Shown here piece after piece: positions 6,492 to 15,073 of a DNA stretch of 36,250 nt (positions are counted from its first letter, which is position 1; each line of letters opens with the position of its first letter). This DNA comes from a virus, in the IMG/VR virus record IMGVR_UViG_3300013126_000107, positions 1 to 36,250 of that record. The stretch is one strand, 5' to 3'. Position numbers and translations under genes: made by a program. The notes beneath the pieces were generated by a model. That model searched no databases. It saw only the letters and a list, made by a program, of their open reading frames with translations, and was not told the DNA's origin.

Positions 6492-6521
6492 TTGACAAAT
6501 CAATAGCATCCGTGGTAAAAA
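6492..6521 (+). promoter_or_regulatory. Promoter in front of the packaging operon
   Basis: Perfect TTGACA (6492-6497), then TAAAAA (6516-6521) after 18 bases, with GTGG immediately before the -10 as in the promoters at 26538 and 31309. The expected start of transcription falls at or next to the ATG of the HNH gene (6527), so the message would be leaderless or nearly so. Confidence 0.5.
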
Positions 6522-6526
6522 GCGGC

Positions 6527-6787
6527 ATGGCAACTAAGCCGAAGACATACAAGCCGACCACGCGCACGCCACCAGCAGACCACGCATTCTACCAAACGGC
6601 TAGGTGGAAGCGGATGCGCTCCATAGCGCTTGGCGTTCAACCGCTCTGCCGATACTGCAACGCAATCGCAACCGACGTAGACCACATACAACCGCATCGA
6701 GGCGACTACGAACGCTTCTTCGATTCGTCAAATCTCCAATGTTTATGCCATTCCTGCCACTCCCGCAAGACGGGGGAGGGGGGGTGA
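6527..6787 (+). CDS. HNH endonuclease
   Basis: An 86-residue protein with the full HNH layout: C-x2-C (CRYC), the catalytic DVDHIQPHRG, the Asn in SSNLQCLCHSCHSRKT, and the second Cys pair. The ββα-metal fold cuts DNA with one divalent ion. In HK97-type cos phages a nuclease of this kind sits next to the terminase and is needed with it for specific cos cleavage; its place two positions before the large terminase fits. The start at 6527 is chosen over a GTG at 6512 because the latter lies inside the promoter. Ribosome site is poor, in line with a leaderless message. Confidence 0.88.
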   Translation: MATKPKTYKPTTRTPPADHAFYQTARWKRMRSIALGVQPLCRYCNAIATDVDHIQPHRGDYERFFDSSNLQCLCHSCHSRKTGEGG

Positions 6788-6869
6788 AATCTCTGCCGAG
6801 CAACCGCAAACGAGCGCGCCCTGCAACAAAATCTAAAATTGGACCTTTTACTAATTGGGGTTTCTCAAT

Positions 6870-7259
6870 ATGGCACAAGTAAAGCGAATCAAGCGCCCAT
6901 CAGACCTATCCGATGGTGCTGTCAGAGTTTGGAATATGCTTGCTCCGGTGCTGTTGGACCGCGAGGATTTGACGGAACGCAACGCGGTTGTATTCGCGGA
7001 TGCGTGCGAGCAAATCGCGCTGTTCAAGCGTGTTCAGCGGGAAGTGAACGAGCTTACAGAGCTTTGTTACGAAGGCCCAAACGGTGCGATGTGTCAGCAC
7101 CCGCACCTAAAAACGCTTCGAGAATTGCAGGTAGGCATGAAGCCTCTGTATCGGCAGTGGGGATTGACGCCCCATGACCTGGCGATGGTGGATACCCAGA
7201 AGGCTGCGGCCGGCACGGTTCCACCAGACCCGGAGGATGAGGCATTCTCGAATCTGTAA
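6870..7259 (+). CDS. terS: Terminase small subunit (P27-like)
   Basis: A 129-residue helical protein just before the large terminase. Features of P27-family small subunits are seen: an early PSDLSDGAVRVWNMLAPVL helix, a middle with DACEQIALFKRVQREVNEL and a C-terminal TLRELQVGMKPLYRQWGLTP typical of this family. It recognises the packaging site and feeds DNA to the motor. The ATG at 6870 is preferred over a TTG at 6855. Its stop at 7257-7259 overlaps the large-subunit frame. Confidence 0.8.
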   Translation: MAQVKRIKRPSDLSDGAVRVWNMLAPVLLDREDLTERNAVVFADACEQIALFKRVQREVNELTELCYEGPNGAMCQHPHLKTLRELQVGMKPLYRQWGLTPHDLAMVDTQKAAAGTVPPDPEDEAFSNL

Positions 7260-9010
7260 AGCCGCCTTGGAAGCTGGCGCAGTGGAACGGCTTTTGCACC
7301 GTCCGCAATGATTACGCCGGCGGAGTTTGGACCTACGCGCTTGGCCGACCCGCGTTCGAGCACCCGAAATACGCGGATGCGCTTGCGATTGCGGAGCGTG
7401 CCGGGTGGCATCAGTGGTGGATTCGGTCCTATCAAGATGTTTCGGCGGTTCTAGATGGCTGTTATTTTGATGATTCGGCGGCGCTGCGGGCTGTAAAGTT
7501 TTTCACGCGGTTTTGCCATTACCCTGCCGAGGATGGTGGGGGGCTGGTCAGGCTGATTGACTGGCAGATATACGACCTGATAGCGCCGCTTTTCGGGTGG
7601 ATGCGGCCTGGCGCAGTGCGCAGATACAGGCGCGGTTGCCTGTGGGTTCCGAAGAAAAACGGCAAATCCTTCCTTTGCAGCCTGATTGCTTTGTACATGC
7701 TGGTCAAGCCTACGGAACCAAGCCCCGAAGTGTACGTTGCGGCTGGCGACCGCGAGCAAGCGAGCATCGTGTACAAGGATTCAAGCAAGCTGGCGAAGGC
7801 GTCACCGCAGATATTCAAGCGCGTCAAGCCGGTGGACTCGCGGCGGTGGATTAACGTGCGCAAGGGCGGCGGGCTGTACCGCGTGCTGTCGAGTGACGCG
7901 AAACTTGCCGAGGGCATCAAGTGGAGTTGCATGATTCTGGATGAATTGCACGTCCAGCGCCCGCAGATGTGGCAGACGGTGAAGGGCGGCGGCGTGTCGC
8001 GTGCCGAGCCGTTGATGCTGGCTATCTCCACGGCTGGTGTATACGACGAGACGAGCATCGGATGGGAGCAATGGCGGTATTCCGAGTCAGTTCAGACCGG
8101 CGAAGTAGACAATTGGAGCTACTTTTCGCTGGTGTATGCCGCTAAAAAGGACGATGATTGGAACTCTCCCGACACTTGGAAGAAGGCCAACCCGTCATTT
8201 GGCGCGGTGTTGCGCGAAGATAATCTACGCGAACTGTACGACGAGGCGCGCGACAACCCATCCGAACAGCCTAACTTCAAGCGGTATCATATGAATCTGT
8301 GGGTTCAGTCGGCGGATGTCTGGATAGGCGCGGATAAATGGGCGGCGTGCGAGGCGCAATACACGGCGGAAGATATGGACGGGTGCCGGTGCTACGCCGC
8401 GATGGACATGAGCCAAACCGAGGACATGACCGCGCTGGCGCTTTGGTTCCCTGCGCAGCGCGATATGCCGCAGCGAACGCTTGAGTGGTACTTTCTTCCC
8501 GGCGACAACCTAGCGAAGATGGGCGAAAAGAACAACGTGCCCTACATGGACTGGCACGCGCGGGGGTTACTCAAAACTACGCCGGGGAACTACATTGACG
8601 CAGATGCTTTGCAGGAGTATGTCTTGTCAATCCTATCAAATTACCATGTAGAACAGATGGTTTTCGACCCGTACAACAGCGCCTCGATGCACCAGGCTGC
8701 GGAGAAATCGGGCATTCCGTGCGCGCACTTCCCGCAGACTACCCGGCACTTCAATGAACCAATGAAGGAATTTAGCGGGGCTATATTCTCGAAAAAAGTC
8801 CAGCACAACGGCAACCCAATTACTAGGTGGCAGCTTGGCAACTGCCAAGTGGTCTATGATTCGGGCGGGTTGATGAAGCTGAACAAGACGGACGGCGGCG
8901 GCGTGAATAAGCGCGGAACGAAGCGCCACAAAATAGACGGTCCGGTAGCAATGGTAATGGCATGCGGCGCTGCTAAAGCGGCTGAAATGCAAACCGTCGG
9001 CATCCTATAA
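7244..9010 (+). CDS. terL: Terminase large subunit (start probably ATT)
   Basis: The packaging motor and nuclease, 588 residues if it starts at ATT 7244. Walker A is VPKKNGKS at about 135-142, Walker B MILDEL with the acidic pair at about 233-234, and the nuclease domain begins with YAAMDMSQTED; VFDPYN carries a further acidic residue. The conserved N-terminal part (DDSAALRAVKFFTRFCHYP, then DWQIYDLIAPLFGW) lies before the first ATG at 7601, so that ATG is not the start. The frame opens after a TGA at 7238-7240 and holds no ATG, GTG or TTG before 7601. GGAGG at 7232-7236 is 7 bases before the ATT. A CTG at 7274 or an assembly indel are alternatives. Confidence 0.88.
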   Translation: MLESVKPPWKLAQWNGFCTVRNDYAGGVWTYALGRPAFEHPKYADALAIAERAGWHQWWIRSYQDVSAVLDGCYFDDSAALRAVKFFTRFCHYPAEDGGGLVRLIDWQIYDLIAPLFGWMRPGAVRRYRRGCLWVPKKNGKSFLCSLIALYMLVKPTEPSPEVYVAAGDREQASIVYKDSSKLAKASPQIFKRVKPVDSRRWINVRKGGGLYRVLSSDAKLAEGIKWSCMILDELHVQRPQMWQTVKGGGVSRAEPLMLAISTAGVYDETSIGWEQWRYSESVQTGEVDNWSYFSLVYAAKKDDDWNSPDTWKKANPSFGAVLREDNLRELYDEARDNPSEQPNFKRYHMNLWVQSADVWIGADKWAACEAQYTAEDMDGCRCYAAMDMSQTEDMTALALWFPAQRDMPQRTLEWYFLPGDNLAKMGEKNNVPYMDWHARGLLKTTPGNYIDADALQEYVLSILSNYHVEQMVFDPYNSASMHQAAEKSGIPCAHFPQTTRHFNEPMKEFSGAIFSKKVQHNGNPITRWQLGNCQVVYDSGGLMKLNKTDGGGVNKRGTKRHKIDGPVAMVMACGAAKAAEMQTVGIL

Positions 9011-9019
9011 GGAGGGTCT

Positions 9020-9223
9020 ATGCGCTGTCCTAATTGCAAGCGTTATGCGCTCAAAGTTACCAACACGGTACAAACAGATGGCGGGTTTCAGACACGGCGT
9101 TATCTATCCTGCAAGCACTGCGGTTCACGCTATTCGTCGCAGGAGGAAATTCAGCAGGAGTACAAACCGCGCGCGCGAAGGATGCCAGCACCCAAAAAAC
9201 GCTGCGCACATATAGCACTCTAA
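9020..9223 (+). CDS. Zinc-ribbon protein, NrdR-like N-terminus
   Basis: A 67-residue protein with C-P-N-C near the start and C-K-H-C about 30 residues later, the two knuckles of a zinc ribbon; RRYLSCKHCGSRYSSQEEI between and after them resembles the DNA-binding ribbon of NrdR and of Ogr-like phage activators. The tail is basic. It has the best ribosome site nearby (AAGGAGG, 5 bases before ATG). It could regulate late genes, or be a small structural or packaging accessory. Only the zinc site is firm. Confidence 0.7.
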   Translation: MRCPNCKRYALKVTNTVQTDGGFQTRRYLSCKHCGSRYSSQEEIQQEYKPRARRMPAPKKRCAHIAL

Positions 9224-9288
9224 GGCTATATATAGCATTCTCGCGCACGCAAAAATAAACAGCTTGAGAAACCTGCGACAATATCCGC

Positions 9289-11304
9289 ATGAAGCGGGTT
9301 TCTATCGCACAGCGGGCGCAGTCTGCCATCCGCGCATGGATGGCTGGCAACGTATTCACGCTGGGGGGAATTGGTAGCGGAACATGGTTCTCGCCGTTCA
9401 ACACGGCGTATACCGGCAAGCATATCAGTCCGCGCACGGCCATGCAGACCGCGACTGTCTACGCTTGCGTGCGCGCCATTTCCGAGACCATCGCCGGGTT
9501 GCCGGTGCATGTATACATTCGCGAGTCAGGGGGGCGGTCCGAGAAAGCCCCGGCCAATCATCCGCTTCAAATACTGTTGCACAATCGCCCTTGTTCTTGG
9601 CTGACCCGCTTTGAGTTTTGGGAGTACATGATTGGCAACCTTGAGTTGCGCGGCAATGCCTACGCGGCAATCGTGCGCGATAAATTTGGCACGCCAGTAG
9701 ATATCTGGCCCGCTTCGCCCGACAACACGACAATCAGCGAGACGGAAAGCGGGCTAGTATACAGCCTTAACGGGCGCCTACTGCACTCTGAAAACGTTAT
9801 TCATTTGCGTTCGCAATTGACATACGGGCACTACGGCATTTCCCCGGTTGGCGCGCTTGCACAGTCCATCGGATTGCAGTTATCCGCCGAAGAGTATGGC
9901 GCGCGTGTGTTCGATGGCGACGGCATGATGCGGATGGCGCTGACAACTGACCAGGTTCTTCGCGACAAGGAAATGATACAAGACCTAAAGCGGTCTTGGC
10001 GCGAGTCAATCGGCGGAAACAAGAACGCGCACGAAACGGCAATTTTGCATGGCGGCATCAAGCCGGTCAACATCGGCATCAACCCGAAGGATGCGCAGCT
10101 ACTTGAGTTGATGAAGGCCACCCGGCAGGACATCATCCGAGCGTATCGCATTCCACCGCACAAGGTTGGCGAACTTGGCGACGCTACGTTCAGCAACATC
10201 GAGCATCAGGGTTATGAGTGGAAAGAAGATAGTATTCTCCCTCGCGTCTGCCGAATCGAGGCGGCGCTTGAGTGCAAGTTAATCAATCCTGGCACGCCGT
10301 ACTTTATCCGGTTTAACCTTGATTCGCTTGGCCGCGCCGACTTTGCAACGCGCATGGCGGGCTACGTTCAGGCATACGGCAACGGCATCATGAGCGCGAA
10401 CGAGATTCGGGCGCTTGAGGATTTGCCGCCGTATCGAGAGGGCGATACTTACTTCCGACCGCTTAACCTTGCGCCAGTAGACGCGCCCATAGCCCTACCA
10501 GAACCACCAGATTCGCCGGACACAGAACCAGAAGCGGTGGAGCCTGAGCCCGAAGATGATGCGCGGTCTATATCGCTCACAGAATTCCGCGCAGCCACGG
10601 CGAAGAATCAGGACGTGCGCGACCTGTTCATCCCCATGATGACGCGCGACCTAACTCGCATGTTCTACAGATGGGAACAGCGAATGATTGCCGGGGTGAA
10701 GCAACACCTGAACACGCGCGCGGACTCGTGGGATGAATTCGTAGAAGAATTCATAACGAGGGCAGGCGAAGAATCCTATGCGGTAATGACGCAGCCGACG
10801 ATGGACCTTGCGCGCCAGATTTCCAAGCGGGCGGCGGAATTGATTGGCGGCAACGCAGGCCCTGAACAGATGGCGGCGTTTGTCGAGCAAATCGCCCGCA
10901 CGAAAAGCAAGATTGCGCCGCAGTGGGCGCTTGACCAGCTTATGAAAATTCGCGAAAAGGCCGGGACTGATTATGTCATTGACGAAATCGCAAGCGGGTG
11001 GCGGCGGGAAGCTGCTAGTCAGGCTGAATACATTGCCACGTCAACAGCCGTTGAGACCGATGGCGATATATCTCGACTGACTTGGCGCGAAAACGGAATC
11101 ACGAAGCTGCGATGGGTTGCCAACTCTGGAGCTTGTGGAATCTGTCAAAAAATGGATGGGCGTGTAGTCGGCATAGAAGAAGCATTCGCGCCGGCGGGCA
11201 GCGAAGTCAAGGGCGAAGATGGGCAGGAACCGCTAAAGGTTTCAGGCAATATTCGATACCCCCCGTTGCACTCCGGTTGCGCTTGCAGCATCGGCCCGGC
11301 ATAG
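9289..11304 (+). CDS. Portal protein fused to MuF-like minor head domain
   Basis: A 671-residue protein. Residues 1 to about 400 are an HK97-type portal, with TAMQTATVYACVRAISETIAG, the FEFWEYMIGNLELRGNAYA clip region, and YRIPPHKVGELGDATFSNIE in the stem/crown part. An acidic, proline-rich linker (about 401-430) follows, then a helical region and a Mu F-type C-terminus with SGACGICQKMDGR and HSGCACSI, in which two Cys pairs probably bind zinc. In most phages the two are separate genes. The portal is the 12-subunit ring through which DNA passes; the MuF part would face the head interior. Ribosome site is weak; the ATG matches the family's usual start. Confidence 0.88.
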   Translation: MKRVSIAQRAQSAIRAWMAGNVFTLGGIGSGTWFSPFNTAYTGKHISPRTAMQTATVYACVRAISETIAGLPVHVYIRESGGRSEKAPANHPLQILLHNRPCSWLTRFEFWEYMIGNLELRGNAYAAIVRDKFGTPVDIWPASPDNTTISETESGLVYSLNGRLLHSENVIHLRSQLTYGHYGISPVGALAQSIGLQLSAEEYGARVFDGDGMMRMALTTDQVLRDKEMIQDLKRSWRESIGGNKNAHETAILHGGIKPVNIGINPKDAQLLELMKATRQDIIRAYRIPPHKVGELGDATFSNIEHQGYEWKEDSILPRVCRIEAALECKLINPGTPYFIRFNLDSLGRADFATRMAGYVQAYGNGIMSANEIRALEDLPPYREGDTYFRPLNLAPVDAPIALPEPPDSPDTEPEAVEPEPEDDARSISLTEFRAATAKNQDVRDLFIPMMTRDLTRMFYRWEQRMIAGVKQHLNTRADSWDEFVEEFITRAGEESYAVMTQPTMDLARQISKRAAELIGGNAGPEQMAAFVEQIARTKSKIAPQWALDQLMKIREKAGTDYVIDEIASGWRREAASQAEYIATSTAVETDGDISRLTWRENGITKLRWVANSGACGICQKMDGRVVGIEEAFAPAGSEVKGEDGQEPLKVSGNIRYPPLHSGCACSIGPA

Positions 11305-11313
11305 GAGAATCAG

Positions 11314-11928
11314 ATGAGTCTGAAACAAATAGAACGGCGTTCTTTCCAGATTGAGACGCGCGACGATGGAGACGGCACCACGATTCGCGGGTATGCCGCC
11401 GTGTTCGACCAAATCGAGAACGGCGAAGTTATCCGCCGTGGCGCTTTCAAAAAGACGCTGAAAGAATCGAAGGACATCAAAGCGTACTGGAGTCATGATG
11501 CGCACGGTTCTAAGGTGCTCGCGCGCACCAGCAACAAAACGCTTGAGCTAGGCGAAGATGAAAAAGGGCTGTGGGTGCGGATGACGCCGAACGCGGAAAC
11601 GACATGGGGTAAGGATGCACTCGCCAGTGTGGCGAGGGGCGACGTGGACCAAATGAGTTTTGGATTCGCACCCATCAAAGCGCCGACGAAGATGATTGAT
11701 AACGAGGCTATCCGCGAACTGCAAGAAGTGAAGCTGTATGAGGTTTCGCTTGTGTCAGAGCCGTGGTACACCGGCACGAGCGCGGCTGTCCGCGCACTGT
11801 TAGGCCAATTCTCGAACGAATCGGATGATACGCCGGAGCCGGGTAAATCCCACTCCACTATAAACCGAAGCGTGGCCGAGCGTGAAATAGAACTTTTGGA
11901 ACGAATAAACAAGAGAAAGGAGTCCTAA
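11314..11928 (+). CDS. HK97-family prohead protease (U35)
   Basis: A 204-residue serine protease that matures the capsid. It shows TIRGYAAVFDQIENGEVI at the start, then the catalytic His in YWSHD (about residue 61) and the catalytic Ser in MSFGF (about 115), with YEVSLVSEPWY closing the fold. These positions match the family. The C-terminal 35 residues are charged and probably removed or flexible. TAGGAG lies before the ATG; the gene is followed 2 bases later by the capsid gene, as is usual. Confidence 0.93.
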   Translation: MSLKQIERRSFQIETRDDGDGTTIRGYAAVFDQIENGEVIRRGAFKKTLKESKDIKAYWSHDAHGSKVLARTSNKTLELGEDEKGLWVRMTPNAETTWGKDALASVARGDVDQMSFGFAPIKAPTKMIDNEAIRELQEVKLYEVSLVSEPWYTGTSAAVRALLGQFSNESDDTPEPGKSHSTINRSVAEREIELLERINKRKES

Positions 11929-11930
11929 TC

Positions 11931-13307
11931 ATGGACGAAATTCTGAAGCGAATGAAGGAAATTGTGGCGCTGGCGAAGGCCGAGGCGCGCGATTTCAATG
12001 AAGCCGAGACCAAAGAGTACGAAGAATTGCGGGCCAAGGCCGACGCCATCGAGGCGGCCGAAAAGCGTGAAGCGGACATCGCCGCGCGCGAAGTTGCCAA
12101 GCGTGACGCCGCTGGCATCGCCGCCGCCGAGGAACGCAGCAAGAAGATTCAGGAGGCGACCACGCGCGCCGGCCTTAATGTTGCGGAATTCCGCAGCCCG
12201 AAGCCTGAGTCTCGCATTGAAGTCCCGTTCGCGCACACGCGCAGCTTTACCGAGACCATCAACGGCAAGGCTCCGCATGAGCGTGCGTATGACTTCGGTA
12301 TTCGCATGTTCGCTGGACTTGGCAACGAGTACGCGATTCGCCGTTGTCAGGAACGCGGTATTGAATACCGTGGGCAGGTTGAGGGTGTGAACTCTCTTGG
12401 CGGTTTCCTCGTTCCCTCGCAGACCGACCCAGACATGATTAAGCTGGTTCTCAGCTATGGCGTGTTTGGCCGGTACGCTCGCCGTGTCGCGATGGCTAGC
12501 GACAGCATTCACCGCAACGCGCTGGGTTCTGAAGTTGACCTGTATCCGGTTGGCGAAGCGCAGGCCGGTACGGGTTCTCAGAGCACCTTCGACAACACCA
12601 CGCTGACCGCGAAGGATTGGATGGGCCTAGCTGCGATTTCCAAGCAGTTGAACGACGACAGCATCATCTCAATGGCTGATGAGCTTGCGGAACAGTTTGC
12701 GCGCGCGAAGGCCCGCCGACAGGACCAGGCTGGGTTTATCGGTGACGGTACCAGCACCTACCACGGAATCCGTGGTGTGCGCACGAAGCTTGCCGCCGAC
12801 GGCACAGCCGGTGTCGCGACCGCCGCTTCTGGCACGCACACGAACTGGGGGCTTATCACGCTTGCGAAGTTCTCCGAGACGTTGGGCAAGCTGCCCGACT
12901 TCGAGGGCGGATTGCAGCCGGTGTGGTTCACCTCTAAGCCGTTCTGGAGCACGGTCATGGAGCCGCTTGCGCTTGCCGCTGGTGGCAACACGGTTGAGAA
13001 CATTCAGAACGGTGCGCCGCGCAAGATGTTCCTCGGCTACCCGGTCGAGACGACCGAAGTGATGCCGAAGACCGCCACTACCGCCGAAGTGGTTTGCTTG
13101 TTTGGCGACCTTCGCCGCGCGGCCGACCTTGGCATTCGCAACGCCGACACCTTCGAAGCGTCGATGGATGCGACGATTGCCGGCGTTTCGATGTTCGAGA
13201 CCAATCAGATTGGCGTCCGGTACACCACGCGCTTCGGCATCAACGTGCACAGCGTTGGCGACGCGACGAACGCGGGTCCGGTTGTCGGCCTGAAGACGGC
13301 CTCCTAA
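11931..13307 (+). CDS. Major capsid protein, HK97 fold
   Basis: A 458-residue protein. Residues 1 to about 85 form a charged coiled coil, the scaffolding delta domain that the upstream protease removes; the mature shell protein follows. Family signs are SLGGFLVPSQTDPDMIKL, the E-loop region around YPVGEAQAGTG, DDSIISMADELAEQFA along the spine helix, and GVRYTTRFGINVHS near the end. It forms the icosahedral shell. AAAGGAG is placed 7 bases before the ATG. The cleavage site cannot be fixed from sequence alone; it is likely between residues 85 and 130. Confidence 0.93.
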   Translation: MDEILKRMKEIVALAKAEARDFNEAETKEYEELRAKADAIEAAEKREADIAAREVAKRDAAGIAAAEERSKKIQEATTRAGLNVAEFRSPKPESRIEVPFAHTRSFTETINGKAPHERAYDFGIRMFAGLGNEYAIRRCQERGIEYRGQVEGVNSLGGFLVPSQTDPDMIKLVLSYGVFGRYARRVAMASDSIHRNALGSEVDLYPVGEAQAGTGSQSTFDNTTLTAKDWMGLAAISKQLNDDSIISMADELAEQFARAKARRQDQAGFIGDGTSTYHGIRGVRTKLAADGTAGVATAASGTHTNWGLITLAKFSETLGKLPDFEGGLQPVWFTSKPFWSTVMEPLALAAGGNTVENIQNGAPRKMFLGYPVETTEVMPKTATTAEVVCLFGDLRRAADLGIRNADTFEASMDATIAGVSMFETNQIGVRYTTRFGINVHSVGDATNAGPVVGLKTAS

Positions 13308-13334
13308 GCCACAACAAAAGAAAGGAGCTAACTC

Positions 13335-13766
13335 ATGATTCACTCTCAGAACCAGAAAGTCGGGGTTGTAATCGCCCCGGTTTCTATTGGTACGACCGAA
13401 GTTACCGGCACCATCGACACTCTTGACGCTGATTACGTCACGATTGATACGGTGCTGGCGACTGGCGCGACGACCGTTACGCTTGAGATTGCCGTTGCTT
13501 ATGGCGACACGACTTCGGCTTTCACGAACATTCCGGTTTTCACGTCTGGCACGGCTACCGGCAACTTCTCCGCGCCGAACGCTGCGGCAACCCCGCAGAT
13601 TGTTCGTATCGGTATCGACAAGCGGAACTACCCGTACCGGTATTTCCGTGTCGGCGTGACGAATTCGAGCGCACGAATCACCGCCGTTAAAGCCGACCTG
13701 TCGCGCCAGAGCAATGGCGTGACAGACGCGACATCGGCTGGCGCTGCGGCGCTGGTACTCGGCTAA
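13335..13766 (+). CDS. Capsid-associated beta protein, likely decoration
   Basis: A 143-residue Thr/Ala/Val-rich protein with regular beta strands (VTGTIDTLDADYVTIDTVLA) and no charged helices. It follows the capsid gene with its own AAAGGAG ribosome site, the place where HK97-type phages often encode head decoration or stabilising proteins. The end of the structure has KRNYPYRYFRVGVTNSSARI, a jelly-roll-like run. I recognise no named family, so the decoration role rests on position and composition. Confidence 0.55.
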   Translation: MIHSQNQKVGVVIAPVSIGTTEVTGTIDTLDADYVTIDTVLATGATTVTLEIAVAYGDTTSAFTNIPVFTSGTATGNFSAPNAAATPQIVRIGIDKRNYPYRYFRVGVTNSSARITAVKADLSRQSNGVTDATSAGAAALVLG

Positions 13767-13772
13767 CCCCTA

Positions 13773-13787
13773 CCCCGCCTAGCGGGG
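13773..13787 (+). terminator. Hairpin after the capsid operon segment
   Basis: CCCCGC-CTA-GCGGGG right after the 13335-13766 gene, without a T run. It could be a partial terminator that keeps capsid expression above that of downstream genes, or an RNA-stabilising 3' hairpin. Confidence 0.45.
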
Positions 13788-13867
13788 GCGGGTGTCGAAA
13801 GGCATCCGTCCCCGCGCGGCGGACACAGGGAAACAATTAAACAGGCAGGAAAGGTAGGGTAAAGATT

Positions 13868-15073
13868 ATGGCGAATGAGTATACAAACATCGACGAGGGG
13901 CGCATGGTGAAGCTGAACCTTGGCGCGGGTCCAGTACCGATTGAAGGGTACACAAATCTTGACCGGAAAACCGGGCAGGAAGTCTACCCGCTTGCCATGG
14001 AAGATGGCACGGTAGACGAAATCCGCGCGAGCCATGTGCTTGAACATTTCAGCCATCGCGACGTTGGAAAGGTGCTAGAAAATTGGGTTGCCAAGCTGCG
14101 CCCCGGCGGCGTTTTGAAGTTGGCGGTCCCCGACTTCCGCAAGTGCGCGAAGATGTATTTATCGAACGTGCCGGAGCCGCACTTGCAGGGATACATTATG
14201 GGTGGACATTCAGACTCTGATGACCACCATGGCGCTATATTTGACCGCGACACGTTGGAGGAGGCGTTTGCTAACCTTGGCTTGTTCAATATAACCACAT
14301 GGGAGAGTGAGATTGACGATTGCGCCAAGCTGCCCATCTCGCTGAATATTCGCGGAACAAAGATGCACACCGGCGCGGTGGATTTCAGTGGCACGCATAT
14401 GTTGCTCGCCGCGGCGCGGTTCGGCCCGACGATGCACTTCAATTGCACCATGCCCGTAATTCATCAATTAGGCATCCGGTATAACAGCCATTCTTCTTGC
14501 TTCTGGTTTGAGGCGCTATCGAATCTGATTGAAAACGCGCTGCAAGACCCGACATGCAAGTACATTCTGACCGCTGACTACGATTCAATGTTTAGCGTTG
14601 CTGATGTTGTTGAGCTTCACAGGTTGGCGATTACCTATCCTGAAGCGAAGGCTATCGTGCCGGTGCAATCCAAGCGCCAGTGCGAGACCGCACTTTTCAC
14701 TGTTGGCGATGGGAATGGTGGAATCAAACGCCAGATGTACGCTACCGACTTTGCGCGGAATCTCACGCAGATTACCACAGGGCACTTCGGCTTGACGCTT
14801 ATCAACGCCGATTGCTTGCGCGCACTCCCGCGCCCGTGGATGCAGCCAACCCCGAACGCTGAGGGGCTTTGGGACCGTGGGCAGACAGACGCCGACATAT
14901 CGTTCTGGAAGAACTGGCACAAGGCTGGGCACAAGGTATTCCTTGCGAACAACGTGCGCATCGGCCATATGCAGGAATTGGTGACGTGGCCCGGTCCAGA
15001 CTTCAGGCCGATTCACCAGACGTTGAACGAGTATCAGCGCGACGGAATGCCGCCGGGGTGTGTAGCCGTATGA
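13868..15073 (+). CDS. Methyltransferase-glycosyltransferase fusion protein
   Basis: A 401-residue two-domain enzyme. Residues 1 to about 175 are a class I SAM-dependent methyltransferase: LNLGAGP (17-23), ASHVLEHF (54-61), LRPGGVLKLAVPDF (77-90). Residues about 190-395 look like a GT-A glycosyltransferase of the GT2 kind: YILTADYDSMF with a D-x-D metal site (237-239), then DADISFWKNWHKAGHKVF and VRIGHM, whose His usually ligates the metal. It sits between the capsid and connector genes, with ATGA coupling to the next gene, so its substrate may be the virion itself. A role in cell-surface or DNA modification is an alternative. The GT part could also be a degenerate sugar-nucleotide fold; the metal residues argue for activity. 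Confidence 0.78.
   Translation: MANEYTNIDEGRMVKLNLGAGPVPIEGYTNLDRKTGQEVYPLAMEDGTVDEIRASHVLEHFSHRDVGKVLENWVAKLRPGGVLKLAVPDFRKCAKMYLSNVPEPHLQGYIMGGHSDSDDHHGAIFDRDTLEEAFANLGLFNITTWESEIDDCAKLPISLNIRGTKMHTGAVDFSGTHMLLAAARFGPTMHFNCTMPVIHQLGIRYNSHSSCFWFEALSNLIENALQDPTCKYILTADYDSMFSVADVVELHRLAITYPEAKAIVPVQSKRQCETALFTVGDGNGGIKRQMYATDFARNLTQITTGHFGLTLINADCLRALPRPWMQPTPNAEGLWDRGQTDADISFWKNWHKAGHKVFLANNVRIGHMQELVTWPGPDFRPIHQTLNEYQRDGMPPGCVAV

Noticed and set aside
7238-7309. ATG at 7238 as the terminase start
   Set aside because: It is in a different frame and stops after 23 codons.
9225-9236. GCTATATATAGC palindrome before the portal gene
   Set aside because: A perfect 12-base palindrome but of low complexity and single copy; no -35 at a good distance. 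Not called as a site.
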